From contig NZ_JAGFNP010000004.1 in assembly GCF_017592475.1 (NCBI RefSeq), positions 1 through 64,000 on the forward strand: a DNA stretch of 64,000 nucleotides, read 5' to 3'. How positions within the stretch are numbered: the stretch's first letter is position 1; every line of letters starts with the position of its first letter. Below, one piece after another: positions 1-8,230 of the stretch. The translations under genes were made by a program, and so were the position numbers. Source of the DNA: Glycomyces niveus. GTDB lineage: Bacteria > Actinomycetota > Actinomycetes > Mycobacteriales > Micromonosporaceae. The notes below the pieces were generated by a model. The model worked only from the letters and a program-made list of their open reading frames with translations, was not told the origin of the DNA and did not search any database.

Positions 1-300
1 CCTGTTGCGCACCACCATCCGAAGACCATGGCGACTTTTGGTATGTGTCGAAGCATGTCCTGACCGATTTTCAACGGGACACCAAGCAAGTGTCCCAAGG
101 AAAAGACAGTCAAAAACAGTACCAACCGGAAACCACCGAAACCTTGTCCGATCGTCCCAGTCAGCCCGCACGCTGACCATCCAAACACCCTGTTGAGTTC
201 TCAAACAACACGCCAACCCAAGTCGATCCACTTAAAGGATTCAGCCTCAGCCGGAGCAACCCGAACAACATTACTAGTCTCGAACCGCGCTGTCTAACTG
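1..300 (-). promoter_or_regulatory. Probable leader and promoter zone of an rRNA operon reading leftward
   Basis: Read on the minus strand, positions 210-190 give TGTTTGAGAACTCAACAGG, a motif typical of actinobacterial 16S rRNA leaders. Downstream of it lies a hairpin with GGGACAC/GTGTCCC arms (76-96), of the sort that flanks pre-rRNA processing sites. Upstream is a candidate promoter: TTAGAC at 297-292, and TAGTAA or TAATGT around 276-268 with 15-18 bp spacing. A second AT-rich TATATT lies at 474-469. The sequence is less GC-rich than the genes around it and has no credible ORF. The 16S gene itself would start left of base 1, so this is inference from the leader motif. Bases 300-664 otherwise hold nothing I can assign. 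Confidence 0.6.
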
Positions 301-664
301 GGGGTCGTAGACCCTCATCACATGCGATTGAGCCTCTATGGAGTCTCAGGTGATCCCCGCGCCTCGATCCGGACCGCGCCATAGCTCCGTGAGCTCGTCG
401 CGTGCCTCCGTGATCTCCGGACCGGCCTCGTTTTCCTCGGCCGTTCCGTTCCCCCGCGGGCAAAGACAAATATACACACCCTCGAAGGGGCCAAATCCAG
501 GGGGGTCACCTTCGGTTCAACGATACGCCTGACCAGCGGAGACATCAAGGGCTTCCGCGAAGACGCTGTCGGGCCGCCGGGCCGGCCGCCGTCGCGGATC
601 GACTTTGGCGCGCAGGGTCGGCTGTTAGCCTGCGAGCGAAGGACTTCCGATCAGAGGAGAAGGC

Positions 665-1090
665 ATGTCAGCCACTCGCAATGCACGCACCCGTTGGACC
701 GGCGACCTGCAGGAAGGCAACGGCGTCACCAGCTTCGTGTCCTCCGGGCTGCCGGACACGCCGGTCACGTGGGCCGCCCGCACGAACAACCCCGAGGGCA
801 AGACCAGCCCTGAGGAGCTCATCGCCGCGGCGCACACTTCTTGCTTCTCCATGGCGTTCTCGGGCGCGCTGGGGAGGGCCGGGTACACCGCGGAGGAGAT
901 CGTCACCGAAGCCGCGGTCACCTTCAAGCCCGGCACGGGCATCACCGACATCGCGCTGACCGTCAACGCCGTCATCCCCGGGATCGAGGACGACGAGTTC
1001 CAGACCATCGCGCAGGGCGCCAAGGAGAACTGCCCGGTGAGCCAGGCCCTGAAGGCGGTCCCGATTTCGATCGAAGCAACGCTGGGTTAG
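665..1090 (+). CDS. OsmC/Ohr-family peroxiredoxin-like protein
   Basis: Predicted thiol peroxidase of the OsmC/Ohr family (141 aa, the usual length), which reduces organic hydroperoxides in the cytoplasm. The two redox cysteines of the family are visible: Cys60 in the context HTSCFSMAF and Cys123 in ENCPVSQAL. The ATG at 665 is preceded by a strong AGAGGAGA ribosome binding site. The gene is monocistronic, flanked on the left by the rRNA leader zone and on the right by a 200-bp gap. Whether it prefers organic peroxides (Ohr) or inorganic ones (OsmC) cannot be decided from sequence alone. The general assignment is secure. Confidence 0.9.
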   Translation: MSATRNARTRWTGDLQEGNGVTSFVSSGLPDTPVTWAARTNNPEGKTSPEELIAAAHTSCFSMAFSGALGRAGYTAEEIVTEAAVTFKPGTGITDIALTVNAVIPGIEDDEFQTIAQGAKENCPVSQALKAVPISIEATLG

Positions 1091-1294
1091 GGTCGTCACA
1101 AACGCCTGAAAATTTCATATTCACGCACAGTGTGCGCGAAAGCATCGGGTGCACCATCCGTGGCCGATATGTCACGGAGCCGATCGCAGGCGGTATCGCC
1201 TGTCGGCGGCACGGTGGTCGTTGGTTTCGCGCACTTGTTTGTAACCAGGCCTGCCTGCCCAGTTGCGAACCGACATGCAGAGGAGGGAGTTCTC
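1091..1294 (+). promoter_or_regulatory. Intergenic region with 13-bp palindrome upstream of KamA-like gene
   Basis: This 204-bp gap carries a perfect inverted repeat, CGCACA-G-TGTGCG, at 1124-1136, next to an AT-rich stretch (about 1109-1122). It could be an operator for the KamA-like gene that starts at 1295. No matching -35/-10 pair is convincing, so the regulatory role is inferred from symmetry only. Confidence 0.3.
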
Positions 1295-2593
1295 GTGACT
1301 GCTCCTGAAGACCACAACACCGGTAGGCGGTTCCACGCCTACACCATTCGCCACCTGGACGAGCTGCTCCAGAGAGCGCCCTTGAGCGAGGAGCAGCGGC
1401 TCCGGACCAGGGCGGTGGCTTCTGTACTGCCGTTCCGGACGAACGCCTACGTGGTCGATGAGCTCATCGACTGGGACGATCCGTTCGAGGACCCGATGTT
1501 CCGGCTGGTCTTTCCGCAGGAGGACATGCTGCCGGTCGAGGACGTCAACCGCATCGCCGCGCTGTTGAAGAACGACGCTTCGAAGCAGGAGCTCACGGCT
1601 GCGGCCAATGAGGTCCGGTTCAGGCTCAACCCGCATCCGGCCGGGCAGTTGGCGCTCAACATCCCCAAGGCCGGCGAAGAACCGATCCCGGGTCTGCAGC
1701 ACAAGTACCGGGAGACGGTGCTGTTCTTCCCCCAGCAGGGGCAGACCTGCCACGCGTACTGCACGTACTGCTTCCGCTGGGCGCAGTTCGTGGGGATCGC
1801 CGACCTGAAGATGGCGAACAACGACGTCGAGCAGTTGACGGGGTACGTGCGGGAGCATCCCGAGGTGAGCAGTGTGCTGCTGACCGGCGGGGACCCGATG
1901 ATCATGGGAGAGCCGGTCCTGCGGCGGTACATCGAGCCGCTGCTGGAGATCGACCACGTGGAGTCGATCAGGATCGGGTCGAAGGCGCTGGCGTACTGGC
2001 CGCAGCGGTTCGTGTCGGACCCCGACGCGGACGACACGCTGCGGTTGTTCGAGCGCGTGGTGGCGTCGGGGAAGAACCTGGCGTTCATGGCGCACTTCTC
2101 GCACCAGAAGGAGCTGGAGTCGGAGATCGTGCAGGACGCGGTGCGCCGCATCCGCTCGACCGGCGCGGTGATCCGGACGCAGGCGCCGCTGATCAGGACG
2201 ATCAACGACGACGCGGACCAGTGGGCCGGGATGTGGCGGACCCAGCACCGGATGGGGATGGTCCCGTACTACATGTTCGTGGAGCGGGACACCGGGCCGC
2301 AGGACTACTTCTCGGTGCCGCTGGCGCGGGCGTGGGAGATCTTCCGCGACGCGTTCAGCCAGGTGTCGGGGTTGTGCCGGACCGTGCGCGGCCCGTCGAT
2401 GTCGGCCACGCCGGGCAAGGTGGCGGTGGACGGGGTCGTGGAGATCGGCGGGGAGAAGGCGTTCGCACTGCGGATGCTCCAGGCCCGGGACCCCGACCTC
2501 GTCGGGCGGCCGTTCTTCGCCAAGTACGACGAGACGGCGGTGTGGGTGGACGACCTGAAACCGGCGTTCGCGGACAAGTTCCCGTTCGAGTAG
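1295..2593 (+). CDS. KamA-family radical SAM protein (lysine 2,3-aminomutase-like)
   Basis: A 432-residue protein with the radical SAM [4Fe-4S] cysteine triad C152, C156, C159 (context CHAYCTYC) and a GGDP motif shortly after, as in lysine 2,3-aminomutases and the EF-P lysine aminomutase EpmB. I chose the GTG at 1295 because AGGAGGG lies 5-10 bases upstream; the reading frame stays open further upstream without a comparable site. It is a distant relative of the full pathway KamA at 40075 and differs from it in length and in the triad flanks. Substrate is unknown: free lysine or another amino acid are both possible. It stands alone, with a strong terminator behind it. Confidence 0.75.
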   Translation: MTAPEDHNTGRRFHAYTIRHLDELLQRAPLSEEQRLRTRAVASVLPFRTNAYVVDELIDWDDPFEDPMFRLVFPQEDMLPVEDVNRIAALLKNDASKQELTAAANEVRFRLNPHPAGQLALNIPKAGEEPIPGLQHKYRETVLFFPQQGQTCHAYCTYCFRWAQFVGIADLKMANNDVEQLTGYVREHPEVSSVLLTGGDPMIMGEPVLRRYIEPLLEIDHVESIRIGSKALAYWPQRFVSDPDADDTLRLFERVVASGKNLAFMAHFSHQKELESEIVQDAVRRIRSTGAVIRTQAPLIRTINDDADQWAGMWRTQHRMGMVPYYMFVERDTGPQDYFSVPLARAWEIFRDAFSQVSGLCRTVRGPSMSATPGKVAVDGVVEIGGEKAFALRMLQARDPDLVGRPFFAKYDETAVWVDDLKPAFADKFPFE

Positions 2594-2610
2594 GGCGCTA
2601 GGCAAGGTGT

Positions 2611-2643
2611 AAGGGCCGGAGCGGCAAGACCGCTCCGGCCCTT
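2611..2643. terminator. Strong intrinsic terminator between convergent genes
   Basis: Perfect 14-bp stem (2611-2624 with 2630-2643) around a 5-nt loop, lying between the convergent KamA-like gene and the flavodoxin-fold oxidoreductase. It can serve both strands. Confidence 0.85.
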
Positions 2644-2657
2644 CTCGTGCCTGTTCG

Positions 2658-3404
2658 TCACTGGGCGATGTGCAGCGCGAATCCGGTGGTGCCCGGGGCT
2701 TCGCGGCCGGGCAGGAGGCGCTTGTGCTCGTCGTAGTCGTCCGTCTGCCTGCGGTAGGCGATCGGCTCGGTCTCAGCGAGGGTCTCGAGGCGCTCGCGCA
2801 GGTGCTTGACCATGTCGGCGTACTCGGACTGCCAGCCGGCTCCGGTGATCACCACGGGCGGGAGGATCGCCATGCCGGTGTAGAAGAGGACGCCGTGCTG
2901 GATCGGGAACAGCAGGTCGTTGATGTCGCCGTTGACGCCCCGATCGGAGAGGTGCGCGTCGGCCGCGCCGGTGGTCACGACGATCATCGCGCGCTTGCCG
3001 GCGAGGACGCCGTCGCCGTAGCGCTTCCAGGCGCGGGAGGTGCCGTAGCCGAAGCCGTTGGCGAAGACCCTGTCCATCCAGCCCTTCATGATGGCGGGCA
3101 CCGTGAACCACCACAGCGGAAACTGGAGGATGACGTTGTCGGCGGCAAGGAGCTTCTCCTGCTCGGCCTTGATGTCAGGGGCCAGCGCGTCCTTCTCCCA
3201 GGCTTCGGCGGCGGCGTCGATGAAGGTCTCGCTCTCGGTGGGGCCGAAGTCGTCGAAGTCGGCTACGGCCTTGAAGTTCATGGCGTAGAGGTCGGAGACG
3301 GTGACGGTATGGTCGAGGGCTTCGAGTGTCTGTACGGCTTCGTCGCGGAGGGCGGCGTTGAGGGAGCCGTTGTGCGGGTGGGCGTAGACGATGTGAGTTC
3401 TCAT
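2658..3404 (-). CDS. NAD(P)H-dependent oxidoreductase, flavodoxin-like fold (NQO/KefF/MdaB type)
   Basis: Predicted FMN- or FAD-binding quinone/NAD(P)H oxidoreductase of about 248 aa. The N-terminal strand and loop HIVYAHPHNGSLN is the flavin phosphate-binding start of this family, and the FPLWWFTVPAIMKGW segment in the middle is the conserved FPxWW region. I start it at MRTHIV (3404); an earlier ATG three codons upstream is also possible, and neither has a clear ribosome binding site. It is divergent from the XRE regulator at 3536, and the 130-bp region between them has repeated operator-like elements, so regulation by that neighbour is likely. Physiological substrate unknown. Confidence 0.85.
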   Translation of the reverse strand: MRTHIVYAHPHNGSLNAALRDEAVQTLEALDHTVTVSDLYAMNFKAVADFDDFGPTESETFIDAAAEAWEKDALAPDIKAEQEKLLAADNVILQFPLWWFTVPAIMKGWMDRVFANGFGYGTSRAWKRYGDGVLAGKRAMIVVTTGAADAHLSDRGVNGDINDLLFPIQHGVLFYTGMAILPPVVITGAGWQSEYADMVKHLRERLETLAETEPIAYRRQTDDYDEHKRLLPGREAPGTTGFALHIAQ

Positions 3405-3448
3405 GCGGACCATGCTGCTGCGGTTGCGGCGGGGCTGCCAGACGTCTG

Positions 3449-3490
3449 TTCGACCTGGGGCCGTTCGACCCTAGGACTGACAGACCTAGG
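3449..3490. promoter_or_regulatory. Direct-repeat operator candidate between divergent oxidoreductase and XRE genes
   Basis: Three related elements follow one another about 15 bp apart: TTCGACCTGG (3449-3458), TTCGACCCTAGG (3464-3475) and CAGACCTAGG (3481-3490). The last two share the palindrome CCTAGG. The phasing suggests binding of the XRE-family regulator to its own control region. Inference from repetition and position. Confidence 0.45.
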
Positions 3491-3535
3491 CAGTTCGGCT
3501 CGATGGCGGCGATACTTGTCGTGGAGGTTTGAGTG

Positions 3536-4387
3536 ATGTCAGCTGATGCGACCGGTATCCACAAGCTCGAGGATGTCGCCGATCTGGGCAAGTTCCTGCA
3601 GGCGCGGCGCGCGCGGGTGAACCCGGCCGACGTGGGACTGCGGGAGGACGCGCGGCGGCGGGTGCCGGGGCTGCGGCGGGAGGAGCTGGCGCTGCTGGCC
3701 GGGGTGAGCGTGGACTACTACACGCGCCTGGAGCAGGGGCGGGCGAAGCGGCCTTCTGATCAGGTGCTTGATGCGGTGGCGCGGGCGCTGCGGTTGGACG
3801 AGACGACGCGGGCGCATCTGCACCGGTTGGCGGGGAACTCGCGGTTGAGCCCGTTGCAGGCGGGTGCGGGGGTGCGGCCGTCGCTGCAGACGATGCTGGC
3901 GGCGGTTGACGCGTTCCCTGCGTTGATCATGAACCACCGGCAGGATGTGCTGGCTTCGAACCGGTTGGCGCGCTTGCTGTACGGCGGGTTCGGGTGGGAC
4001 CTGGAGGCGGGTCCGAACTTCGTGCGGCTGCTGTTCGACGAGGATTCGCGGGAGTACTTCCCTGACTGGGAGGCGGTGTGCTCGCATGAGACGGTGGCGC
4101 AGCTGCGGAAGATGGCGGCGCTGTTCCCCGAGGACGCGACGATGACGGCGCTGATCGGCGAGTTGTCGGTGGCGCACCGGGATTTCGCGGAGATGTGGGC
4201 GCAGGCCGAGGTGAAGGACTGCAACATCGGCTGGGTGCGGTTCGACCATCCGATGGTGGGGTTGCTGCAGCTGTACAAGGACCAGTTCCGGGTGGCGGAC
4301 GGTTCGGGGCAGATGCTGGTGACGCTGACGGCGGCGCCGGGGACGGACGGGTACGAGAAGTTGGCGCTGCTGGGGACGGGCGGGTAG
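3536..4387 (+). CDS. XRE-family transcriptional regulator with MmyB-like ligand-binding domain
   Basis: About 283 aa. Residues about 15-90 form an XRE helix-turn-helix with the sequence VPGLRREELALLAGVS, the hallmark of the actinobacterial MmyB-like class. The remainder is the MmyB-type ligand-binding domain, which is thought to bind fatty-acid-like ligands. ATG 3536 has GGAGG 8 bases upstream; a GTG at 3533 is an alternative. It is transcribed away from the oxidoreductase at 2658-3404, a common pairing in actinomycetes, and probably controls it. The ligand is unknown. Confidence 0.88.
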   Translation: MSADATGIHKLEDVADLGKFLQARRARVNPADVGLREDARRRVPGLRREELALLAGVSVDYYTRLEQGRAKRPSDQVLDAVARALRLDETTRAHLHRLAGNSRLSPLQAGAGVRPSLQTMLAAVDAFPALIMNHRQDVLASNRLARLLYGGFGWDLEAGPNFVRLLFDEDSREYFPDWEAVCSHETVAQLRKMAALFPEDATMTALIGELSVAHRDFAEMWAQAEVKDCNIGWVRFDHPMVGLLQLYKDQFRVADGSGQMLVTLTAAPGTDGYEKLALLGTGG

Positions 4388-4411
4388 GCCCCCGTCCCCA
4401 GGTTGCGCTGC

Positions 4412-5281
4412 TTACTTGATGGTGAGCTGCTCGACGACGCTGATCCAGTCGGCGGTGCCGCGGCCGGTGGCGGCGAGTTCGTCGAGGTGCTTCTTGAGCG
4501 GTTCGAGGAAGTCGGCGCTGACGCCCTGTTCGCGGCTGGCAGTGATGATCGAGGCGACGGCGGGGCGGGTGAAGGCGACGTCTTGGCCTGGGGCAGGGTC
4601 GTAGTTCCGCTCGTCGATGAGTGGGGCCAGGCTCTCCATGACGGGCAGGACCGCGGTCAGCCAGTTGATGACGTCTTCGGCGGTCTGCGCCGCCGGGGTG
4701 CCGACGGTGCGCATCATGGCGACGGCCTGGAGGAGGCCGCCGAAGGTCTGGTACATGGCGGAGAGCAGTGCCATGTCCTTGAGCGAGGCCAGGCCCGCGT
4801 CGGTGCCTTGGTACTCGGCGGTGCCGAGGGTCTCGAGGGCGGGTTTGGCGATGGCGAAGGCGTTCTCGTCCCCCGAGTAGAGGAGGCGGGAGCCGGGCCG
4901 GCCGATCATCTCCGGGACGGCCATGATGGCGCCGTCGAGGTAGGTGATGCCGTGCTCGGCGGCCCAGGCGGCGGTGGCGCGGGCTTCGTTGGGCGTGGTG
5001 GTGGTGATGTTGACGAGGATCTTGCCTTTGAGCTCGGCGGCCGCGGGTTCGAGGTTGTCGTGGATGCTCTTGTGGTCCAGGAGGACGGCGAGGATGATGT
5101 CGCCGGTCTGGACGGCTTCGGCGATGGTGGCGACGGCGGTGGCGCCGGCTTGGACGTGCGGTTCGGTCTTGGCGGCGGTGCGGTTCCACACGGTGGTGGC
5201 GTAGCCGGTCTCGCGGAGGCGGGCGGCGATGGCCGAGCCCATGGCGCCGAGGCCGAGGATGGTGACGGTTCCCTTTGGCAT
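4412..5281 (-). CDS. NAD(P)-dependent oxidoreductase, 6PGDH/imine-reductase-like (copy 1)
   Basis: 289-aa protein with an N-terminal Rossmann fold (ILGLGAMGSAIA) and the TVWNRT segment that binds the NADPH ribose phosphate. The C-terminal half is all-helical, as in 6-phosphogluconate/beta-hydroxyacid dehydrogenases and imine reductases. The segment ASLKDMALLSAM holds the Asp found at the catalytic position of many imine reductases. ATG 5281 has AGGGAG upstream; the much longer open frame that continues into the next gene is not real. It is the third gene of a tandem trio (7099 to 4412) and is highly similar to copy 2, pointing to a recent duplication. Substrate (imine or hydroxyacid) not known. 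Confidence 0.82.
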   Translation of the reverse strand: MPKGTVTILGLGAMGSAIAARLRETGYATTVWNRTAAKTEPHVQAGATAVATIAEAVQTGDIILAVLLDHKSIHDNLEPAAAELKGKILVNITTTTPNEARATAAWAAEHGITYLDGAIMAVPEMIGRPGSRLLYSGDENAFAIAKPALETLGTAEYQGTDAGLASLKDMALLSAMYQTFGGLLQAVAMMRTVGTPAAQTAEDVINWLTAVLPVMESLAPLIDERNYDPAPGQDVAFTRPAVASIITASREQGVSADFLEPLKKHLDELAATGRGTADWISVVEQLTIK

Positions 5282-5310
5282 TGCTGGTCTCCCTGGTGGG
5301 TGCGGTCGGG

Positions 5311-6177
5311 TCAGTGGATGGTGAGGCGTTCGATGATGCGGATCCAGTCGCTGTCGCCGTGGCCGGTGGCGGCGAGTTCTTCGAGGAGCTTCTGGTGGGG
5401 CTCGAGGAGGTCGGCGCGGACGCCCTGTTCGCGGCTGGCGGTGATGAGCGAGCGGATGCCGAAGCGGTCGAAGTCGACGCTCTGGCCGCCGGTGTCGTAG
5501 GTGCCGCCGTCGACGATGGCGGCGAGTTCCCTGCCGTGCGGGAGCATGGCGGCGAGCCAGGCTTCGACTTCGCCCGCGGTGTCGGCGGCGGAGGTCCCGG
5601 TGGTGCGCATCATGGCGATGGCCTGGACGTAGCCGAGGAGCATGAGGTCCATGGCGGAGAGCAGGGCCATGTCCTTGAGCGAGGCGACGCCGGGGTCCTC
5701 CCCCGCGTATTCGGCGGTGCCGAGGGTCTCGAGGACGGGCCGAACGGTGTTGAACGCGTGCTGGTCGCCTGAGTAGAGGAGGCGGGCGCTCGTGTCGCCG
5801 ATCATCGACGGGACGGCCATGATGGCGCCGTCGACGTACGGGATGCCGTGCTCGGCGGCCCAGGCGGCGGTCTCGCGGCCCTGGCCGGGCGTGGTCGTGA
5901 CGAGGTTGACCACGGTGCGGCCCTTGAGGTCGGCGGCGACCGGTTCGAGGTGTTCGCGGACGCGGGCGTGGTCGAGCAGGACGACGAAGACGAGTTCGCC
6001 GGCGCGGACGGCTTCGGCGACCGTCGCTGCGGTGTTCGAGCCGGCTTGGACGTGCGGTTCGGTCTTGGCGGCGGTGCGGTTCCACACGGTGGTGGCGTAG
6101 CCGGTCTCGCGGAGGCGGGCGGCGACGGCCGAGCCCATGGCGCCGAGGCCGAGGATCGTGGTGGAGGGCTGGGTCAT
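5311..6177 (-). CDS. NAD(P)-dependent oxidoreductase, 6PGDH/imine-reductase-like (copy 2)
   Basis: 288-aa paralogue of copy 1, 29 bp upstream of it. The first 45 residues are nearly identical (ILGLGAMGSAVAARL and TVWNRTAAKTEPHVQAG), and both end in RxxxRLTI- or VEQLTI-like tails. The same ASLKDMALLSAM catalytic segment is present. The middle third differs more, so substrate specificity may have diverged after duplication. It probably belongs to one operon with copies 1 and 3, and is likely controlled by the HxlR regulator divergent from copy 3. Confidence 0.82.
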   Translation of the reverse strand: MTQPSTTILGLGAMGSAVAARLRETGYATTVWNRTAAKTEPHVQAGSNTAATVAEAVRAGELVFVVLLDHARVREHLEPVAADLKGRTVVNLVTTTPGQGRETAAWAAEHGIPYVDGAIMAVPSMIGDTSARLLYSGDQHAFNTVRPVLETLGTAEYAGEDPGVASLKDMALLSAMDLMLLGYVQAIAMMRTTGTSAADTAGEVEAWLAAMLPHGRELAAIVDGGTYDTGGQSVDFDRFGIRSLITASREQGVRADLLEPHQKLLEELAATGHGDSDWIRIIERLTIH

Positions 6178-6235
6178 GATCGTGCCTTTCCGTGCGGGGC
6201 CAAGCCGGTGGCCCGGCCCCGCATAACGGTGCGGT

Positions 6236-7099
6236 TCAGCCGTTCCGGCTGAAGATCTGGTGGACGGGGACGACGCGTCCGGCCTGCTCGCTCGCGTCGA
6301 GGGCGCGCTGGTAGTACTGCTGGATGGTCTTGGTGATCTCGGCGTCGACGCCGGCCTCTTCGCTGGCGTCGATCACGTGCTGCGCGCCGGCGTGCATCAT
6401 CTTGAGGTTCGCGAGGTCGCCCCAGCCGCCCTGCTTCGCCGCCTCGACGAAGAAGTACGAGAAGTCCTTGAGGCTCTGCGGCTCGTTCTCGCGCAGGGCC
6501 ATGAACCGGTCGACGTCGCCGCCGGAGCGCTCGATCATGGCCACCGCCTGCTCCAGGGAGATCAGGAACGCGTGGAACATGGCGAGGTTGGCCTGGTAGT
6601 AGAGCTGCGCGATGCCGTAGTCCTCGCCGAGGTACTCGGTGGGGCAGAGCAGTTCGAGCAGGTCCTGGAGTTCCTGGTGGAGGGCGCCGGGGCCGCTGAC
6701 GTACATGCGGGAGACGGGGTGCTGGATGTCGTCGCTCTGGGTCATGTACGCGCCGGTGAGGAAGCGGGCGCCGCGGTCGAGGACCCATCCGGCGCCCTTG
6801 CTGGTGTTGGCCGGGGAGTCGGAGGAGAGGTTGACGACGGTCTTGCCGGCGAGGTCGGCGTGTTCGAGGACGCCGTACATGGCGTCGTAGTGGATGAGGG
6901 AGAGCAGGATCGTGTCGTTGGCGGCGACGGCTTCCGCGGCGGTGGCGGCGGGCTTGGCGCCGAGTTCGGCGAGGGCCTCGGCCTTGCCGGGGGTGCGGTT
7001 CCAGACGGTGACGTCGACGCCGGCGGCGAGAAGGATCTTGACGGTGGCCTGACCCATCGGGCCGAGGCCGAGTACGGAGACGGACTTCCTAGCAGACAT
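6236..7099 (-). CDS. NAD(P)-dependent oxidoreductase, 6PGDH/imine-reductase-like (copy 3)
   Basis: 287-aa member of the same family, more distant from copies 1 and 2. The Rossmann motif is VLGLGPMGQATV with TVWNRTPGKAE. Where copies 1 and 2 have LKDMAL, this one has LYYQANLAMF, so the presumed catalytic residue is not Asp. Imine reductases are known with either Asp or Tyr at that site. The ATG at 7099 (MSARKS) follows AAGGGG; a 26-codon upstream extension lacks a ribosome binding site. First gene of the trio, divergent from the HxlR regulator at 7239. Confidence 0.8.
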   Translation of the reverse strand: MSARKSVSVLGLGPMGQATVKILLAAGVDVTVWNRTPGKAEALAELGAKPAATAAEAVAANDTILLSLIHYDAMYGVLEHADLAGKTVVNLSSDSPANTSKGAGWVLDRGARFLTGAYMTQSDDIQHPVSRMYVSGPGALHQELQDLLELLCPTEYLGEDYGIAQLYYQANLAMFHAFLISLEQAVAMIERSGGDVDRFMALRENEPQSLKDFSYFFVEAAKQGGWGDLANLKMMHAGAQHVIDASEEAGVDAEITKTIQQYYQRALDASEQAGRVVPVHQIFSRNG

Positions 7100-7111
7100 G
7101 TTGTGCCCCTT

Positions 7112-7206
7112 GGTAAGTGATGGTTTCTTGCGTCGCTTGACGAGATCCATCGTCGGTCGGGGCGGGTAGGATCGCAAGACCGCACTTGCAGGTGGGGTTA
7201 CTTACC
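7112..7206. promoter_or_regulatory. Inverted TCACTTACC/TTACTTACC elements in the oxidoreductase-HxlR intergenic region
   Basis: GGTAAGTGA at 7112-7120 and TTACTTACC at 7198-7206 are near-perfect inverted copies flanking the divergent promoter region. ACTTGCAGGT at 7184-7193 is a further partial palindrome. The sites sit just upstream of each start codon, where HxlR-type repressors often bind. The binding role is inferred. Confidence 0.4.
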
Positions 7207-7238
7207 GGGACGTTCGCAATATGGTCGGGAGCGCAGCG

Positions 7239-7592
7239 ATGCAGGCGATGAGTGACACAGATCAAACGTGCGGGATGTCGATTGCGATCGATGTCGTGGG
7301 CGGCAAGTGGAAGATGCACTTGATGTGGGTGCTCGCCGAGGGGCCGGTGCGGTTCGGGCAGATCCGGCGCAAGCTCGACGGGGTGAGCGAGAAGGTGCTC
7401 GCGGAGAACCTGCGGCAGCTCGAGGCGAGCGGGGTGGTGCACCGGGAGCTGTACGCGGAGGTGCCGCCGCGGGTGGAGTACTCGCTGACGCCGCTGGGGC
7501 GCTCGTTGAACGAGGCGCTGGAGCCGCTGGAGGCGTGGGGCGACCGGCACCGCGACGAGGTGCTGTCGCGGGCCGACGTCGAAGTGCCCTAG
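7239..7592 (+). CDS. HxlR-family transcriptional regulator
   Basis: About 117 aa, a single winged-helix HxlR domain. The typical N-terminal Cys precedes the DVVGGKWKM motif, followed by FGQIRRKLDGVSEKVL (recognition helix region) and the wing in VPPRVEYSLT. I favour ATG 7239, which has GGGAG 7 bases upstream; an ATG at 7221 is also in frame. Divergent from the three oxidoreductases and probably their repressor. The conserved Cys suggests redox or electrophile sensing, as known for some members of the family. Confidence 0.87.
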   Translation: MQAMSDTDQTCGMSIAIDVVGGKWKMHLMWVLAEGPVRFGQIRRKLDGVSEKVLAENLRQLEASGVVHRELYAEVPPRVEYSLTPLGRSLNEALEPLEAWGDRHRDEVLSRADVEVP

Positions 7593-7603
7593 CGGGCGGT
7601 GAT

Positions 7604-8140
7604 CTAAAGGGGCGGAGCTTCACGGCGGCGGTATTCGCTGCCGCCGAGGTTGCGTTCGAGGAGGAGTTCGTCGATGAGGTCCCGGCGCAGCTGGAGCGGG
7701 TCGTGGTATTCGGCGGCGAGCGTCTCGTTGACCTCGAGCTCGGTGTAGACCCGGTCGAAGGCGAAGAGGCGTTCGGCGAGGTCGCGCAGGAGTTTGACGC
7801 GGGTGCGGCGGTTGACGGGGATCGTGGTGATGCGCCCGTTCGAATAGAAGTGGGCCACTTCGGGGCTGACGCCGGGCGGGGCGTCGGGGCGGGCCTCGCG
7901 GGCGGCCGCGGCGGCGGTCTTGAAGGCGTCGGGCGCGGCGCGGATGCTGCCGTCCCGAGTGACGAGGCCGGCTTCGAAGAGGCGGTGGAGGGCCTTCTCG
8001 GCGCGCGGATGGCGCGCTCGCAGGTCGGTGACGGTCGTGCCGGATTCGGTGAGGACGATGTCCGCGAACACGCGGAGGCGTTCGGGGTCGGCGAGGGCCT
8101 TGAGGATGAGGTCGCCGGCGTCATGCGATGGAACGGTCAT
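7604..8140 (-). CDS. DUF2087 domain-containing protein
   Basis: 178 aa. The N-terminal half resembles an ArsR-like winged helix (LKALADPERLRVFADIV) and the C-terminal part matches DUF2087, ending with the family signature of Asp, Leu, Leu, Arg and Gly residues followed by YRRR. Some DUF2087 proteins are fused to, or act as, transcriptional regulators; no function is established. The ATG at 8140 lacks a clear ribosome binding site, and the upstream sequence may place the transcript start near the ATG. Convergent with the HxlR gene, 11 bp apart. Confidence 0.7.
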   Translation of the reverse strand: MTVPSHDAGDLILKALADPERLRVFADIVLTESGTTVTDLRARHPRAEKALHRLFEAGLVTRDGSIRAAPDAFKTAAAAAREARPDAPPGVSPEVAHFYSNGRITTIPVNRRTRVKLLRDLAERLFAFDRVYTELEVNETLAAEYHDPLQLRRDLIDELLLERNLGGSEYRRREAPPL

Positions 8141-8230
8141 GGGGACAGACTGGTGCCGGTCCCCCAGGGCGTCAACGCGTTTTCTTCGAATCTGCGACCA
8201 TCGGACTTCTGATCCCATGCCCGCAGAGCG

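Noticed and set aside
4412..6085. 557-codon open frame fusing the tail of copy 2 to copy 1 of the oxidoreductases
   Set aside because: Upstream part is an out-of-frame, Arg-rich read-through of copy 2; a proper start with AGGGAG is at 5281.
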